This document shows, piece by piece, positions 9,317-18,065 of a DNA stretch of 42,355 nucleotides; position 1 is the first letter of the stretch; the number at the start of each line of letters is the position of its first letter. Origin of the DNA: Nitrososphaerota archaeon (lineage in GTDB: Archaea; Thermoproteota; Nitrososphaeria; Nitrososphaerales; JAAOZN01); assembly GCA_011605775.1 (NCBI GenBank), contig JAAOZN010000062.1:1-42355 (forward strand), in the 5' to 3' direction. Under the pieces are notes generated by a model. The model worked only from the letters and a program-made list of their open reading frames with translations, was not told the origin of the DNA and did no database searches. Both the position numbers and the translations under genes were made by a program.

Positions 9317-10054
9317 TTGGGTAAGAGGATAATACCTCAAAGAAGGGGTAAAGGAGGATTACAGTGGAGAGCGCCGAAGAAGGGTAAAGTAGCTCCAGCC
9401 AGATACCCACCGATCAAGGCAGAAACCATTAAAGGCTACGTTGCAGAGATTTTACACGAAAGGGGAAGAAGCGCACCACTAGCACGGATAGAGTTAGAGG
9501 ATGGCGAGGTATTCTATACCGTCGCAGCCCACAGCATGAGTAAAGGTCAGATCATAGAGATTGGCGCTACAGCCAAGCCTACCGTTGGTAACATTCTTCC
9601 TCTAGCAAACATACCTGAAGGAACCACGATCTGCAACATAGAGCTTGAGCCTGGGGATGGTGGGAGGTTGGTTAAGACAGGGGGTACCTCAGCCATACTC
9701 TTCTCTCAAAGCGGTGACAAATCTATAATTCGCATGCCTTCGGGCAAAACGATAACCCTCTTAAACAAGTGCAGAGCTATGATAGGTAGCGTAGCAGGCG
9801 AAGGAAGGTTAGAGAAACCACTACTCAAAGCCGGAAGAAGCTACTGGAAACATAAAGCCAAAGGCAAAGCCTATCCTAGAGTAAGAGGTGTAGCGATGGC
9901 GGTAGTCTACCATCCCTTCGGAGGAGGTAGGCACCAGCATCCAGGCAAGTCAACTTCAACTCCTAGAAACGCGCCACCAGGCAGAAAAGTAGGTCACATC
10001 GCACCTAGAAAGACTGGGCGTAAGAAGATTACAAGAGTTGTTGAGGTGAAGTAG
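9317..10054 (+). CDS. rpl2: 50S ribosomal protein L2 (uL2)
   Basis: 245-aa core protein of the peptidyl-transferase region. It starts [13 protein letters not shown] and has the [23 protein letters not shown]-type OB/SH3 core (about 125-150). The conserved [20 protein letters not shown] segment near residue 195 includes the histidine linked to peptidyl transfer. TTG start, 4 bp after L23. Confidence 0.97.
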   Translation: MGKRIIPQRRGKGGLQWRAPKKGKVAPARYPPIKAETIKGYVAEILHERGRSAPLARIELEDGEVFYTVAAHSMSKGQIIEIGATAKPTVGNILPLANIPEGTTICNIELEPGDGGRLVKTGGTSAILFSQSGDKSIIRMPSGKTITLLNKCRAMIGSVAGEGRLEKPLLKAGRSYWKHKAKGKAYPRVRGVAMAVVYHPFGGGRHQHPGKSTSTPRNAPPGRKVGHIAPRKTGRKKITRVVEVK

Positions 10055-10055
10055 G

Positions 10056-10451
10056 TTGCCAAAAGAGTTCAAGTATAGAGGTTACACCTTAGAGCAGCTT
10101 CAGAACATGTCTTTTGAAAGCCTCCTTATGCTTCTACCCTCTAGGCAGAGACGCTCACTTAATAAAGGAATATCTGATGAGAAGCGTAAGCTGCTTGAAG
10201 AAGTCAGGGCTGCTCGGGATGGTAAGCTGAATAAACCGATAAAGACACACGCTAGAGATATGCCTATACTACCCTATATGGTGGGGTTAACTATACACGT
10301 GCATAACGGGAAAGAGTTTGTGCCACTCACGATCAAACCTGAGATGATTGGGCACTACTTAGGCGAATTCGTAATAACCAACAAGAAGGTTGTGCACGGC
10401 ACACCCGGTATAGGCGCTTCCAGATCAAGCCTCTATGTGCCCCTAAAGTAG
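10056..10451 (+). CDS. rps19: 30S ribosomal protein S19 (uS19)
   Basis: 131-aa head protein of the small subunit. [13 protein letters not shown] opens the archaeal N-terminal extension; the core contains [21 protein letters not shown], and [27 protein letters not shown]. It begins with TTG one base after the L2 stop. In many archaea L22, S3 and L29 follow S19; here the operon ends and the next gene is the proteasome beta subunit. Confidence 0.97.
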   Translation: MPKEFKYRGYTLEQLQNMSFESLLMLLPSRQRRSLNKGISDEKRKLLEEVRAARDGKLNKPIKTHARDMPILPYMVGLTIHVHNGKEFVPLTIKPEMIGHYLGEFVITNKKVVHGTPGIGASRSSLYVPLK

Positions 10452-10455
10452 ACCA

Positions 10456-10468
10456 TTCTTCTCTTTTT
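10456..10468 (+). terminator. Pyrimidine-rich putative terminator after S19
   Basis: A T/C run ending in five T lies a few bases after the S19 stop, in the 93-bp gap before psmB. Archaeal terminators are oligo-T, so this likely ends the ribosomal operon. Support is compositional only. Confidence 0.35.
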
Positions 10469-10544
10469 AGAACGGAAGATTTATCTAAATGTTTTTACCC
10501 AGCTAAGGTGAGCGCTAAAGAAGATTCAGTCTTCCTTACGGCGC

Positions 10545-11219
10545 GTGGGTGATATAATTAAGTTGTCGACAGATGATAGAAGATTTAGTGGCCTAAGAGG
10601 TGTGCACGGCACAACCACTGTAGGAGTGGTATGTAGAGAGGCTACAGTCTTGGCTACAGACACCAGAGCAATAGCAGGAGGCTACTTCATAGCGCATAAG
10701 CACGTAAAGAAGATTCAGAAGATTGATGACCACCTAGCCATGACGATAGCTGGTGCAGTCGCAGATGCGCAAAACGTGGTTGACACGATAAGATACTATT
10801 CTAACCTATATAAGATCGATAAGAGGGTGCCTATACCTGTTAAAGCAGCAGCTAGGCTAGCTTCAAACATCTTCTTTTCGGCTAGACTCTTCCCCTATAT
10901 CGCCGATGTATTGGTTGGGGGTTTTGATCAAGATGGCCCTAGTGTCTATAACATAGATCTCCTTGGCTCTTTAACTGAAGCAAAATTTGTATCAACCGGA
11001 AGCGGCTCGCCGGTAGCTTACGGTGTTTTGGAGAGCGAATACCGCGAAGACCTAACTGTTGACGAGGCTATAGATGTTGCGGCAAAGGCAGTTATCGCGG
11101 CTATAAAGAGGAATGCTGGGACAGGAGACGGTGTTGACATAGCGGTCATAACAAAGAACGGCTTTCGAGAACTGAGTGAGCAAGAAAAACGAAAGTACTA
11201 TGAGCTTTATCTTCGGTAG
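10545..11219 (+). CDS. psmB: Proteasome subunit beta (catalytic)
   Basis: Threonine protease subunit of the 20S proteasome, 224 aa. A 22-residue propeptide ends in HG before Thr23 (TTTVGV), the autocatalytic cleavage site and nucleophile. The TDTRA Asp and the HKHVKKI lysine match Asp17 and Lys33 of the mature enzyme, and GSGSPVAYG and GDGVDIAV complete the active site. GTG start at 10545. It is followed 9 bp later by aCPSF1, linking protein and RNA turnover genes, an arrangement consistent with archaeal exosome/proteasome neighbourhoods. No alpha subunit is in the window. Confidence 0.95.
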   Translation: MGDIIKLSTDDRRFSGLRGVHGTTTVGVVCREATVLATDTRAIAGGYFIAHKHVKKIQKIDDHLAMTIAGAVADAQNVVDTIRYYSNLYKIDKRVPIPVKAAARLASNIFFSARLFPYIADVLVGGFDQDGPSVYNIDLLGSLTEAKFVSTGSGSPVAYGVLESEYREDLTVDEAIDVAAKAVIAAIKRNAGTGDGVDIAVITKNGFRELSEQEKRKYYELYLR

Positions 11220-11228
11220 AAGATCGAT

Positions 11229-13148
11229 TTGGGCCAGCGTCTCAATACTACCCAGAACACGCTGATACATACAGTCTTCCAAAACATCCCACCCGAAGCC
11301 GAGATCACTAGGGTAGAGTATGAAGGGCCGAGGATAGCGCTGTACACAAAGAAGCCTAGATTTCTGTTTGAAAACAGCGTCATCATATCAGAAATAGTCA
11401 ACACGCTAAAGAAGAGGGTCGTGATAAGGACGGATAAATCGATTCGCAAACCTGAGCCTGAAGCAAAATCCATTTTGTTATCAAAGCTTCCTCAGCAAGC
11501 AAACGTCACAGCTATAATCTTTGATGATGCTTTTGGAGAGGTGCTAGTGGAGGCCGAGAACCCCAAGGCTCTTACACCAGAGACGGGCTTCGATCAATAT
11601 AAGTTAGTTGACGAAATCGGTTGGAAGCTTAGGATAAGAAAGGCGCCGCATATCCAGTCTCCTACTATGCAGTGGATATATCATACACTCAAATCTTCTT
11701 CAGAAGAACGAATGCAGATACTAAGGAATGTAGGTGAACGAATATTCAGAAGAAGACTTGCTGAAAACACGGAGATCGTGATCTACACACTAGGGGCGTC
11801 GCAGGAAGTAGGACGCTCAGCTATACTCGTCGCCACCCAGGAAAGCAGGATTCTGGTGGATTGCGGCATCAACCCAGGTACTAGGACGCCGCCAGACGCC
11901 TACCCTCGCCTAGATTGGCTTGATCTAGATCTTGACGAGCTTGACGCAGTTGTTATAAGCCACGCTCACATCGACCACCAAGGCTTTCTGCCTGTGCTCT
12001 TTAAGTATGGGTATGATGGGCCGGTCTACTGCACCGAACCCACTCTACCGCTGATGGTTCTTCTGCAGAACGATTTTGTTAAAGTTTCTTCTATCTCTGG
12101 CTCTAGACCTCTGTATGAGTTAAGGGATGTTCGGGCGGTTATAGAGCACTGCATAACCCTACCCTACGGTGTGGTAACAGATATTTCGCCTGATGTTAAA
12201 CTTGTGCTTAACAACGCTGGACACATCCTTGGTTCTGCTACTGTACATTTGCATATAGGTGAGGGTGCGCATAATATCGTCTACACAAGCGACTTCAAGT
12301 ACGCTAAGACCATGCTTCTAGATAGTGCTAGCTGGAACTTCCCAAGAGTTGAGACCCTCATAGTGGAGAGTACTTATGGTGCTAAGGAGGATATTATGCC
12401 TAGCAGAGAAGAAGCTGAGCAAACCTTGGCTCAATCTGTAAACGAGACCCTCTCTAACGGTGGTAAGGTGCTCATACCTACGCCAGCTGTAGGTAGGGCT
12501 CAGGAGATTATGCTCATTTTAGACAATTTGATGCGCGCGGGTGCGATAATAGAGGCGCCGATATTTACTGAAGGTATGTTATCTGATGCCACAGCCATAC
12601 ACGTTTCACACCCAGAGTATCTTGCAAAAGAGTTAAGAGAGAAGATAATAGAAAATGGCATCAACCCCTTCTTGTCAGAATACTTCACGAATATAGAGCA
12701 TCCAAGCAATAGAGAGGAAGCGCTTAGAGAGGGACCAGCCATAATAATGGCCACTTCAGGCATGCTTGAGGGAGGACCTGTTATAGAGTATCTACCCGAA
12801 ATCGCCTCATCCGAGAAGAACAAGATCCTATTTGTTTCCTATCAGATACAAGGCACCTTAGGGCGAAGGATCTTAGATGGTGCTCGGCAGATAAGTTTAG
12901 CAGACGAGGGTGAAAAGATAAGGGTGATAGATGTGCGATGTGCGGTTGAGAAGATAGACGGCTTCAGCGGGCACAGCGACTACAACCAGATAATGAAGTA
13001 CATAGCTAAACTTAGACCAAAGCTCAAACAGGTTATAGTAAATCACGGTGAAAAGAAGAAGGTAGAGAGCTTAGCCTCCTCTATAGCCAGAATATTTAAG
13101 CTACCCGTCTACGCGCCTTCTATACAAGAAGCGATCAAGGTGTATTAG
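11229..13148 (+). CDS. aCPSF1: KH and beta-CASP metallo-beta-lactamase ribonuclease
   Basis: Archaeal CPSF73 homologue, a 5'-3' exo/endoribonuclease that acts in transcription termination and 3'-end formation. Length 639 aa is typical. About residues 1-145 form two KH-like RNA-binding domains. The metallo-beta-lactamase core follows with HAHIDH (245-250) and an NNAGHILGSA motif. The beta-CASP insert contains ESTYG and PTPAVGRAQE, and the last zinc ligands lie in DGFSGHSDY. All metal ligands expected for activity appear. It starts TTG at 11229, 9 bp after psmB, and its stop overlaps that of the convergent sepF gene by 4 bp. Confidence 0.94.
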   Translation: MGQRLNTTQNTLIHTVFQNIPPEAEITRVEYEGPRIALYTKKPRFLFENSVIISEIVNTLKKRVVIRTDKSIRKPEPEAKSILLSKLPQQANVTAIIFDDAFGEVLVEAENPKALTPETGFDQYKLVDEIGWKLRIRKAPHIQSPTMQWIYHTLKSSSEERMQILRNVGERIFRRRLAENTEIVIYTLGASQEVGRSAILVATQESRILVDCGINPGTRTPPDAYPRLDWLDLDLDELDAVVISHAHIDHQGFLPVLFKYGYDGPVYCTEPTLPLMVLLQNDFVKVSSISGSRPLYELRDVRAVIEHCITLPYGVVTDISPDVKLVLNNAGHILGSATVHLHIGEGAHNIVYTSDFKYAKTMLLDSASWNFPRVETLIVESTYGAKEDIMPSREEAEQTLAQSVNETLSNGGKVLIPTPAVGRAQEIMLILDNLMRAGAIIEAPIFTEGMLSDATAIHVSHPEYLAKELREKIIENGINPFLSEYFTNIEHPSNREEALREGPAIIMATSGMLEGGPVIEYLPEIASSEKNKILFVSYQIQGTLGRRILDGARQISLADEGEKIRVIDVRCAVEKIDGFSGHSDYNQIMKYIAKLRPKLKQVIVNHGEKKKVESLASSIARIFKLPVYAPSIQEAIKVY

Positions 13149-13435
13149 AGTAACCCTCTCCAGATCTTCACTCCCGGAGGGGTAACAACGACTCTCTCAT
13201 CACCTAGACGGGCTATATCGCCACCTATAGATGTCGCATAATTATATAACTCCTCTACAGCCTTTCTCAACTCCTCTATGTTCTTCTGTGCGAGAGGCGT
13301 TATGCGTAAGATAACTATGAAGTTTGATGAAAGATCCTTCTTTATATCATCAACCTCTTCCCTATCTCTCAAAGGCAGTGCCTTAACGTATATCTGCGGT
13401 TTCTCCAACTTACTCTTTCCTTGTTCCATCCCCAT
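13145..13435 (-). CDS. sepF: SepF-family cell division protein (DUF552)
   Basis: 96-aa protein matching the SepF core (PF04472): a strand QIYVKALPL, the helix EEVDDIKKDL, a strand FIVILRITPL, helix with ELRKAVEELY, and the terminal VVVTPPGVKIW. Archaeal SepF anchors FtsZ filaments to the membrane. This copy is short, and the 15-residue N-terminus before the core is charged rather than a clear amphipathic membrane-targeting helix. It lies downstream of the PUA protein in the minus-strand run and overlaps aCPSF1 by 4 bp at its end. Confidence 0.8.
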   Translation of the reverse strand: MGMEQGKSKLEKPQIYVKALPLRDREEVDDIKKDLSSNFIVILRITPLAQKNIEELRKAVEELYNYATSIGGDIARLGDERVVVTPPGVKIWRGLL

Positions 13436-13478
13436 TCTTCTTAACCTACGCCTATTTCTTATCTCTTTTGGTTTCCTT

Positions 13479-13967
13479 TTAGATTATGCCCTTCTCTTTC
13501 GCCATCTCCCAGATCTTATCGCCAACATAATGTATGTTAATAATGATAGGTCCTTTAGTAAGCTGTTGGGCTTCTTCGCTTGAAACGCTCGCTTCGCCAA
13601 CCGCTACTGCTTTATGATACTTCTCATCTTTAACCACCACAACATCTCCTTTTTTGAAGCTGGTCGGAAATGACTTCACACCCGGCCGCATAACATCCGC
13701 ACCATTACATATGAAGCGGACAGCACCTATGTCTACAGTCACGTACGGGAATGCCTCCACACGTTTAGTATCAGCCAAGAAGGGGACAAACTTATCACCT
13801 ACTCTAACAACTTTAAAATCATCTAGCATCAGCAAAGCCCTTCTGTCATCTAACTCTAAAGCAAGAAGCCCCTTGAACCTTTTAGGTAAGATATCTCTAG
13901 ACCAGTTCTTTAGCAGCTTATTATAGATCTCTTCAGCCTCCTCCCTAGGAACAGATCTACTTCTCAT
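13479..13967 (-). CDS. PUA domain RNA-binding protein (archaeal MCT-1-like)
   Basis: 162 aa with a pre-PUA N-terminal region (about 1-75) and a C-terminal PUA domain (about 78-155) recognisable from VTVDIGAVRFICNGADVMRPGV and KGDVVVV...AVAVGEA. This order is that of the archaeal family related to eukaryotic MCT-1/DENR-eIF2D factors. Those act in ribosome recycling and re-initiation; the archaeal role is not settled. It overlaps the upstream phosphatase gene by 4 bp. Confidence 0.8.
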   Translation of the reverse strand: MRSRSVPREEAEEIYNKLLKNWSRDILPKRFKGLLALELDDRRALLMLDDFKVVRVGDKFVPFLADTKRVEAFPYVTVDIGAVRFICNGADVMRPGVKSFPTSFKKGDVVVVKDEKYHKAVAVGEASVSSEEAQQLTKGPIIINIHYVGDKIWEMAKEKGII

Positions 13968-14458
13968 TTCTTCTCCCTTTTGCTGGCGAAGGCTATTAGC
14001 GCTTCTATTTGAGGGTCTTCTATGGAGCCCGGTCTTATTCTTCGGATATATCTTATTGCTTCATCGAGCGGTGTGTCTTTGTACTTTATGAAGTATGCCG
14101 CTAATACAGTTCCGGTTCTACCTTTTCCAGCCGCACAGTGTACAAGTATAGGTTTATTCTGCTCGATCTGCTCCTGTATGAAGTCTACAGCCTCCTCTAA
14201 GCTTAATAATGGAGGCGGCTTATGATCAAGCATAGGCACGTGCTTATAACAGATTCCATCTACCCAGCTATCTGGTAGCCGACTTTCAGTCAAGGTTAAT
14301 ATGGATCTTATGCCTTGCTTCACCAGCCATTCTACCTCTCTTTTGCTAGTGGGTCTCCCGCTTGCTGCCAGCCTGTCTTTAATGACCCAGCTGAAGCTAC
14401 TAGGCTTTCTGTTAACCAGCCCGCGTACGATCCTGTAGATTTCCCCAACTCTACCCAA
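13964..14458 (-). CDS. Dual-specificity / tyrosine protein phosphatase
   Basis: 164-aa cysteine phosphatase. The P-loop HCAAGKGRTG gives His107, nucleophile Cys108 and Arg114, and an upstream MLDHKPPP supplies the likely general acid Asp78. The size and the VADYLVKQGIRSILTL-like N-terminal half resemble the small archaeal dual-specificity phosphatases. It follows enolase by 13 bp on the same strand and is coupled to the PUA gene by a 4-bp overlap. The substrate is unknown. Confidence 0.88.
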   Translation of the reverse strand: MGRVGEIYRIVRGLVNRKPSSFSWVIKDRLAASGRPTSKREVEWLVKQGIRSILTLTESRLPDSWVDGICYKHVPMLDHKPPPLLSLEEAVDFIQEQIEQNKPILVHCAAGKGRTGTVLAAYFIKYKDTPLDEAIRYIRRIRPGSIEDPQIEALIAFASKREKK

Positions 14459-14471
14459 AGAATCTTAGCAC

Positions 14472-15737
14472 CTAAGCGTAGGCGAGTGAAGCCATATGCG
14501 CTTCTGAACCTGTATCAAGATATATACGCTCATTTATCCTTAGGAGCTCGTTGAGCTTGGCTATCCTCTCCCCGCCCACTATACCAGTCTTTATCATCTT
14601 CGAGCCAGTCGCCACAGCCACGTGTGAAATGTGACTATCTACCGTGTCGCCTGAGCGATGTGAAGTTATAAGCACGATGCTGTTTGCCGCAGCCAGCTCA
14701 GCAAACTCAAGAGCGTCTCCGAGCGAACCAGCTTGGTTCACCTTTAGAATAGCACCGTTACAGGAGCGTTTAGATAAAGCGGTCTTCAAGCGGCTTGGGT
14801 TTGTTACTAGAAGATCATCACCCACGACAAGGGCACCCTTAACCGACTTGCTCAGCTCGCAAAAGTCTTCAAACGCATCTTCGTGCAACGGGTCCTCAAG
14901 AAAGAATAAGTCAAATCTATCTTTAAGTTCGGCAACAAACCGAATCTGCTCCTCCGAGCTAAGCTTCTTACCACCACGAGCATAAACATACGCCCCCTCT
15001 TTTTCGCTCCAAAGCGACGAAGCAGCGAAATCGACACCCAGCCTAATGCGGAAACCTAGTTTATCAGACGCCGCAGCTACAGCTTCGGCGGCCAACTCAA
15101 GAGCCTCCTCATTACCCAGATTCGCAGCCCAAGCGCCTTCATCACCCTTCCCGCCAGCAAAGAGGGGCTGCTTCTTCTCGATCAGTCTCCTAGCTTCTGA
15201 GTGAACTGTTATGTTAGCCCTTAGAGCGTCTTCAATTCTCTTAGCACCAACAGGGCAAGCAAGCAGCTCTTGTATATCGGGCGCACCAGGTCCGGCGTGT
15301 TTCCCCCCTCCTATGAAATTGCCTAGAGGGAATGGTAGTTTAGGCTCCACTTTAGGTGATATAATCGAATAGAGCGGCTTCCCAAGGTGCGAAGCTGCTG
15401 CCTCAGCAGCAGCCATAGATAGAGCATAAGCTACGGCACCACCTATCTTGCTATAGTTTGGTGTGCCGTCTATTCTCCTTAGGGTTGATGTTAGTGCTTT
15501 TGGGTCGGATGCATCTAAACCTACAAGTTTGGTAGAATATTCTTTTAGGCGCCTAAGTGCCTCTCTAACACCACCTTGAGGGAAGTTCTGAGCCTCAAAC
15601 CTTCCTACGCTGGCCCCAGCTGGAGCCATAGCTCTACCTAAACAATCCCCAGCCTTTACATCGACTTCTACAGTTTCTTGGCCGCGGGAGTTGAAGCATA
15701 GGCGTCCCACGACCTCTTTTATAGGAACTGCAACCAT
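14472..15737 (-). CDS. eno: Enolase, divergent archaeal form
   Basis: 2-phosphoglycerate dehydratase of glycolysis/gluconeogenesis, 421 aa. It keeps FNSRGQETVEVDV at the N-terminus, GDEGAWA, FLEDPLHEDAFEDF (metal Glu), VVGDDLLVTNPSRL (metal Asp), KVNQAGSL (catalytic Lys) and SHRSGDT. It departs from the usual sequence in several motif positions: DEGGFAP is DEGAWAA, AASEFY is AASSLW, and SGETEDT is SGDTVDS. Core catalytic residues remain, so activity is likely. Gene order rpoN-eno is the common archaeal one; it starts 4 bp after rpoN. Confidence 0.9.
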   Translation of the reverse strand: MVAVPIKEVVGRLCFNSRGQETVEVDVKAGDCLGRAMAPAGASVGRFEAQNFPQGGVREALRRLKEYSTKLVGLDASDPKALTSTLRRIDGTPNYSKIGGAVAYALSMAAAEAAASHLGKPLYSIISPKVEPKLPFPLGNFIGGGKHAGPGAPDIQELLACPVGAKRIEDALRANITVHSEARRLIEKKQPLFAGGKGDEGAWAANLGNEEALELAAEAVAAASDKLGFRIRLGVDFAASSLWSEKEGAYVYARGGKKLSSEEQIRFVAELKDRFDLFFLEDPLHEDAFEDFCELSKSVKGALVVGDDLLVTNPSRLKTALSKRSCNGAILKVNQAGSLGDALEFAELAAANSIVLITSHRSGDTVDSHISHVAVATGSKMIKTGIVGGERIAKLNELLRINERIYLDTGSEAHMASLAYA

Positions 15738-15741
15738 CTAT

Positions 15742-15975
15742 TCAACCCTCACTCGAATACTCGGTATGCCTCTTCCAGATCGCCTCATAGTAGGGGAGGA
15801 TCTCGTCACTTAGATCTACGCTGGTAAGTAGCATCCGCCTACAACAGTACCTCTTTATCCCAAGCGAATCCAGAACCTTGGCTGCGTCTTCACCAGCCTT
15901 AACCCTCTTCTCAAATTCAGCAAACTTATCGCCGATAAGTGCGCCGCAAGTGAAGCATCTTATAGGATAGAGCAT
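15742..15975 (-). CDS. rpoN: RNA polymerase subunit N (RPB10 homologue)
   Basis: 77-aa zinc subunit that helps anchor subunits D and L. It has the RPB10 zinc set: Cys7 and Cys10 (IRCFTCG) with the paired Cys44/Cys45 (RYCCRRM). Located between S9 and enolase, the standard archaeal position. Confidence 0.96.
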   Translation of the reverse strand: MLYPIRCFTCGALIGDKFAEFEKRVKAGEDAAKVLDSLGIKRYCCRRMLLTSVDLSDEILPYYEAIWKRHTEYSSEG

Positions 15976-16031
15976 TTATCCCAAACTCCCTTTCTCATCT
16001 TCTTAAACTTTTCCCATTCTGTTAAATGTGG

Positions 16032-16448
16032 TCACCGATAGGATTTCTGCCTCCTTCTCCTAGGACCTGGTCCACCGAACTTTTTAGGCTCGGTTTGACG
16101 CGGATCGCCCTTAAGCAGATGCTCATCCAAAGCCATTATCTTCGCCTTCAGCTCATCTGATTTGAAGAATTCGACAAGCGCTCTCGAGATAGCCATCGCC
16201 GCAGCATAAGCCTGACCCATCACACCCCCACCCTTCACAGTCACATCGATATCGACCTTATTGCGTAGCTCCCCCGCTATTTTGAGCGGCGTCATTATAA
16301 CCTCTCTGGCGACATAAGGCATCCATATTTCAGCTGGAAAGTTATTGATCCTAACCCTACCTATCCCTGGTCTAATGGCTGCTGTTGCCTTTGCGGTCTT
16401 TCTTTCTCCAGACACTAACAGAAGTTGCTGCTGCTTCTTCTTAGACAA
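16032..16448 (-). CDS. rps9: 30S ribosomal protein S9 (uS9)
   Basis: 138 aa with GERKTAKATAAIRPG, the GGGVMGQAYAAAMAISRAL core, and the basic C-terminal tail ending RRRRQKSYR that reaches the P-site tRNA. It lies 5 bp after L13 in the rpoD-L18e-L13-S9-rpoN unit. Confidence 0.97.
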   Translation of the reverse strand: MSKKKQQQLLLVSGERKTAKATAAIRPGIGRVRINNFPAEIWMPYVAREVIMTPLKIAGELRNKVDIDVTVKGGGVMGQAYAAAMAISRALVEFFKSDELKAKIMALDEHLLKGDPRQTEPKKFGGPGPRRRRQKSYR

Positions 16449-16453
16449 CTCTC

Positions 16454-16912
16454 CTACTCACCTCTCCAACCCACCAGTTTAGCGACTTCGGCTAAACTGA
16501 CATAATATGCCGCAGGCTTTGTTATCATAGCTTCTTTAAAGCCCACCTTCTCCACATTCTTATATTCTTCTGGTACGCCTATGTACGTTCTTAACCTCTT
16601 TAGCGCCAATCTCCCCTTAGGTTTCTTTCTAGGAACCATCCCCCTAACCATCCTAGCGAAGATTCGATCAGGTCTTCTTGGGTGCACGGGTGTGTGTTTA
16701 GGATTGGTTACACTAGTTATTTCAAGCCTAGCTTCCCACTCTCTGCGAATACTATCTACGCTACCAGAAAGTAGGATCTTCTCTGTATTAACGACCACAA
16801 CCCGCTCCCCTTCAAGCAGCTTCTTCGCTACGATAGATGCTAGTCTACCAGCGATATGCCCAGCACCATCCACTACAATGGGCTGCTTGCTCTTCTGCAG
16901 ACTAACCTCCAA
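16454..16912 (-). CDS. rpl13: 50S ribosomal protein L13 (uL13)
   Basis: 152 aa with VDGAGHIAGRLASIVAKKLL, the RPDRIFARMVRGMVP motif (about 80-95) and YIGVPEEY. It overlaps the L18e gene end by 11 bp, indicating coupling. Confidence 0.97.
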   Translation of the reverse strand: MEVSLQKSKQPIVVDGAGHIAGRLASIVAKKLLEGERVVVVNTEKILLSGSVDSIRREWEARLEITSVTNPKHTPVHPRRPDRIFARMVRGMVPRKKPKGRLALKRLRTYIGVPEEYKNVEKVGFKEAMITKPAAYYVSLAEVAKLVGWRGE

Positions 16913-17267
16913 TCAGCTTAACCCCCTTATAACTCGAGTATGTGTCGATAAACTTCTTTATCGGCAGAGCCTCGCCGCCAGCAGCGATTATCTTCGAGCG
17001 AGCACTCTCAGAGAAGGAGAAGCCCCCTACCACCACTTTATGCTCTATGACGCCACCACCGAGAACTTTACCCGGCACGATAACCACATCACCAGCCTTA
17101 GTAAGCTTAGCTATCTTCCCAACGTTAACCGCTATTCTCTTCGATCTACTTCTCTCGAGGTACTCTGCAACCGCCTTCCAGAGTCCACTCTTCTCCCCTT
17201 TCTTAGCTGCTTTCTTCGAGGCGATTATGTCGCTCTTTAAAAGAGGGTTTCTAATCTTAACCACCAT
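16902..17267 (-). CDS. rpl18e: 50S ribosomal protein L18e (eL18)
   Basis: 121-aa archaeal/eukaryotic protein. Features are RNPLLKSDI near the start, KIAKLTKAGDVVIVPGKVLGGG in the middle and the SESARSKI segment. It overlaps rpoD by 11 bp at its start and L13 by 11 bp at its end. Confidence 0.96.
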   Translation of the reverse strand: MVVKIRNPLLKSDIIASKKAAKKGEKSGLWKAVAEYLERSRSKRIAVNVGKIAKLTKAGDVVIVPGKVLGGGVIEHKVVVGGFSFSESARSKIIAAGGEALPIKKFIDTYSSYKGVKLIGG

Positions 17268-17928
17268 CGTCTTTCACCTTCAAATCTTCATATATACTGC
17301 TTATCTTCTTGTGAAGAATCTTTATTGCCTGTAGGAGTATTTCGGTTGCTGGTAAAGCCCCTACAGACTCGATGAATAGCTCAAACTTCTTACCCTCTTC
17401 ATCAGCGTCACGCAACACAGCTACGGTAGCTGGCTGCCATTTAGCGTGGTCCTTACCCCTTCCGAGCTTAGCATACGCCTCAAGCTTAATCTTCTGACCT
17501 GGGGCAAGCTTCACTATAGGTATGTTTGGGCTTATTGGCTTGGTCTCCTTATCCTCTGAAACTAGGTCGCCTGAGTATATGGTCTTGGGTTTATCGGTAG
17601 CCGATGCATCGAGCACAAATAGGACTCTGCATCTAGGGCACCCTAACTCGCTCTTGCAATCACACTCCTCTGGTAACGTGTATCTGCTTAGATCTGTGTA
17701 GATCGGTATAAGCCCGAGTCTATGTGCTAATACCTCATCATACATTATGGAGGTGTTTTCAAGAATTACTACATCATCTATAGCCATAACGGGCACTTCG
17801 CTCAAAGCGAACCTTCTCACAGCATTAGCATAAACCCTATCTACACCACTCAAAACTACTCTAACTTTACTATTATCAGCCTCTAATACACTAATCTCCA
17901 AGGGTCGCCACTGCCTCTTCCAAACCAA
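17257..17928 (-). CDS. rpoD: RNA polymerase subunit D (RPB3 homologue), without Fe-S domain
   Basis: Assembly-platform subunit of RNA polymerase, 223 aa. The dimerisation part carries YANAVRRFALSEVP (about 33-46) and HRLGLIPIY. A cysteine loop at residues 89-100 (C-x-C-x6-C-x2-C) sits where eukaryotic RPB3 has its zinc loop. The protein is about 40 residues shorter than crenarchaeal RpoD, and the ferredoxin-like Fe-S domain 3, expected around residues 165-220, is absent. TTG start. First gene of the minus-strand run. Confidence 0.95.
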   Translation of the reverse strand: MVWKRQWRPLEISVLEADNSKVRVVLSGVDRVYANAVRRFALSEVPVMAIDDVVILENTSIMYDEVLAHRLGLIPIYTDLSRYTLPEECDCKSELGCPRCRVLFVLDASATDKPKTIYSGDLVSEDKETKPISPNIPIVKLAPGQKIKLEAYAKLGRGKDHAKWQPATVAVLRDADEEGKKFELFIESVGALPATEILLQAIKILHKKISSIYEDLKVKDDGG

Positions 17929-18065
17929 GCTTTGGTGTGCTAAGCATACCTAACCAGCCTCCCCTATTCACTCTTAAATATTTTATCCACAAACCACATC
18001 CCTATCGCTATCGATTAAAATAAACCTTAAGTGTAACAATCTTCAACCCGCTTTAGGAAGGCACG

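Noticed and set aside
16581-17240. 219-aa plus-strand open frame
   Set aside because: Antisense to L13 and L18e, with low-complexity Leu/Ser composition; a shadow frame.
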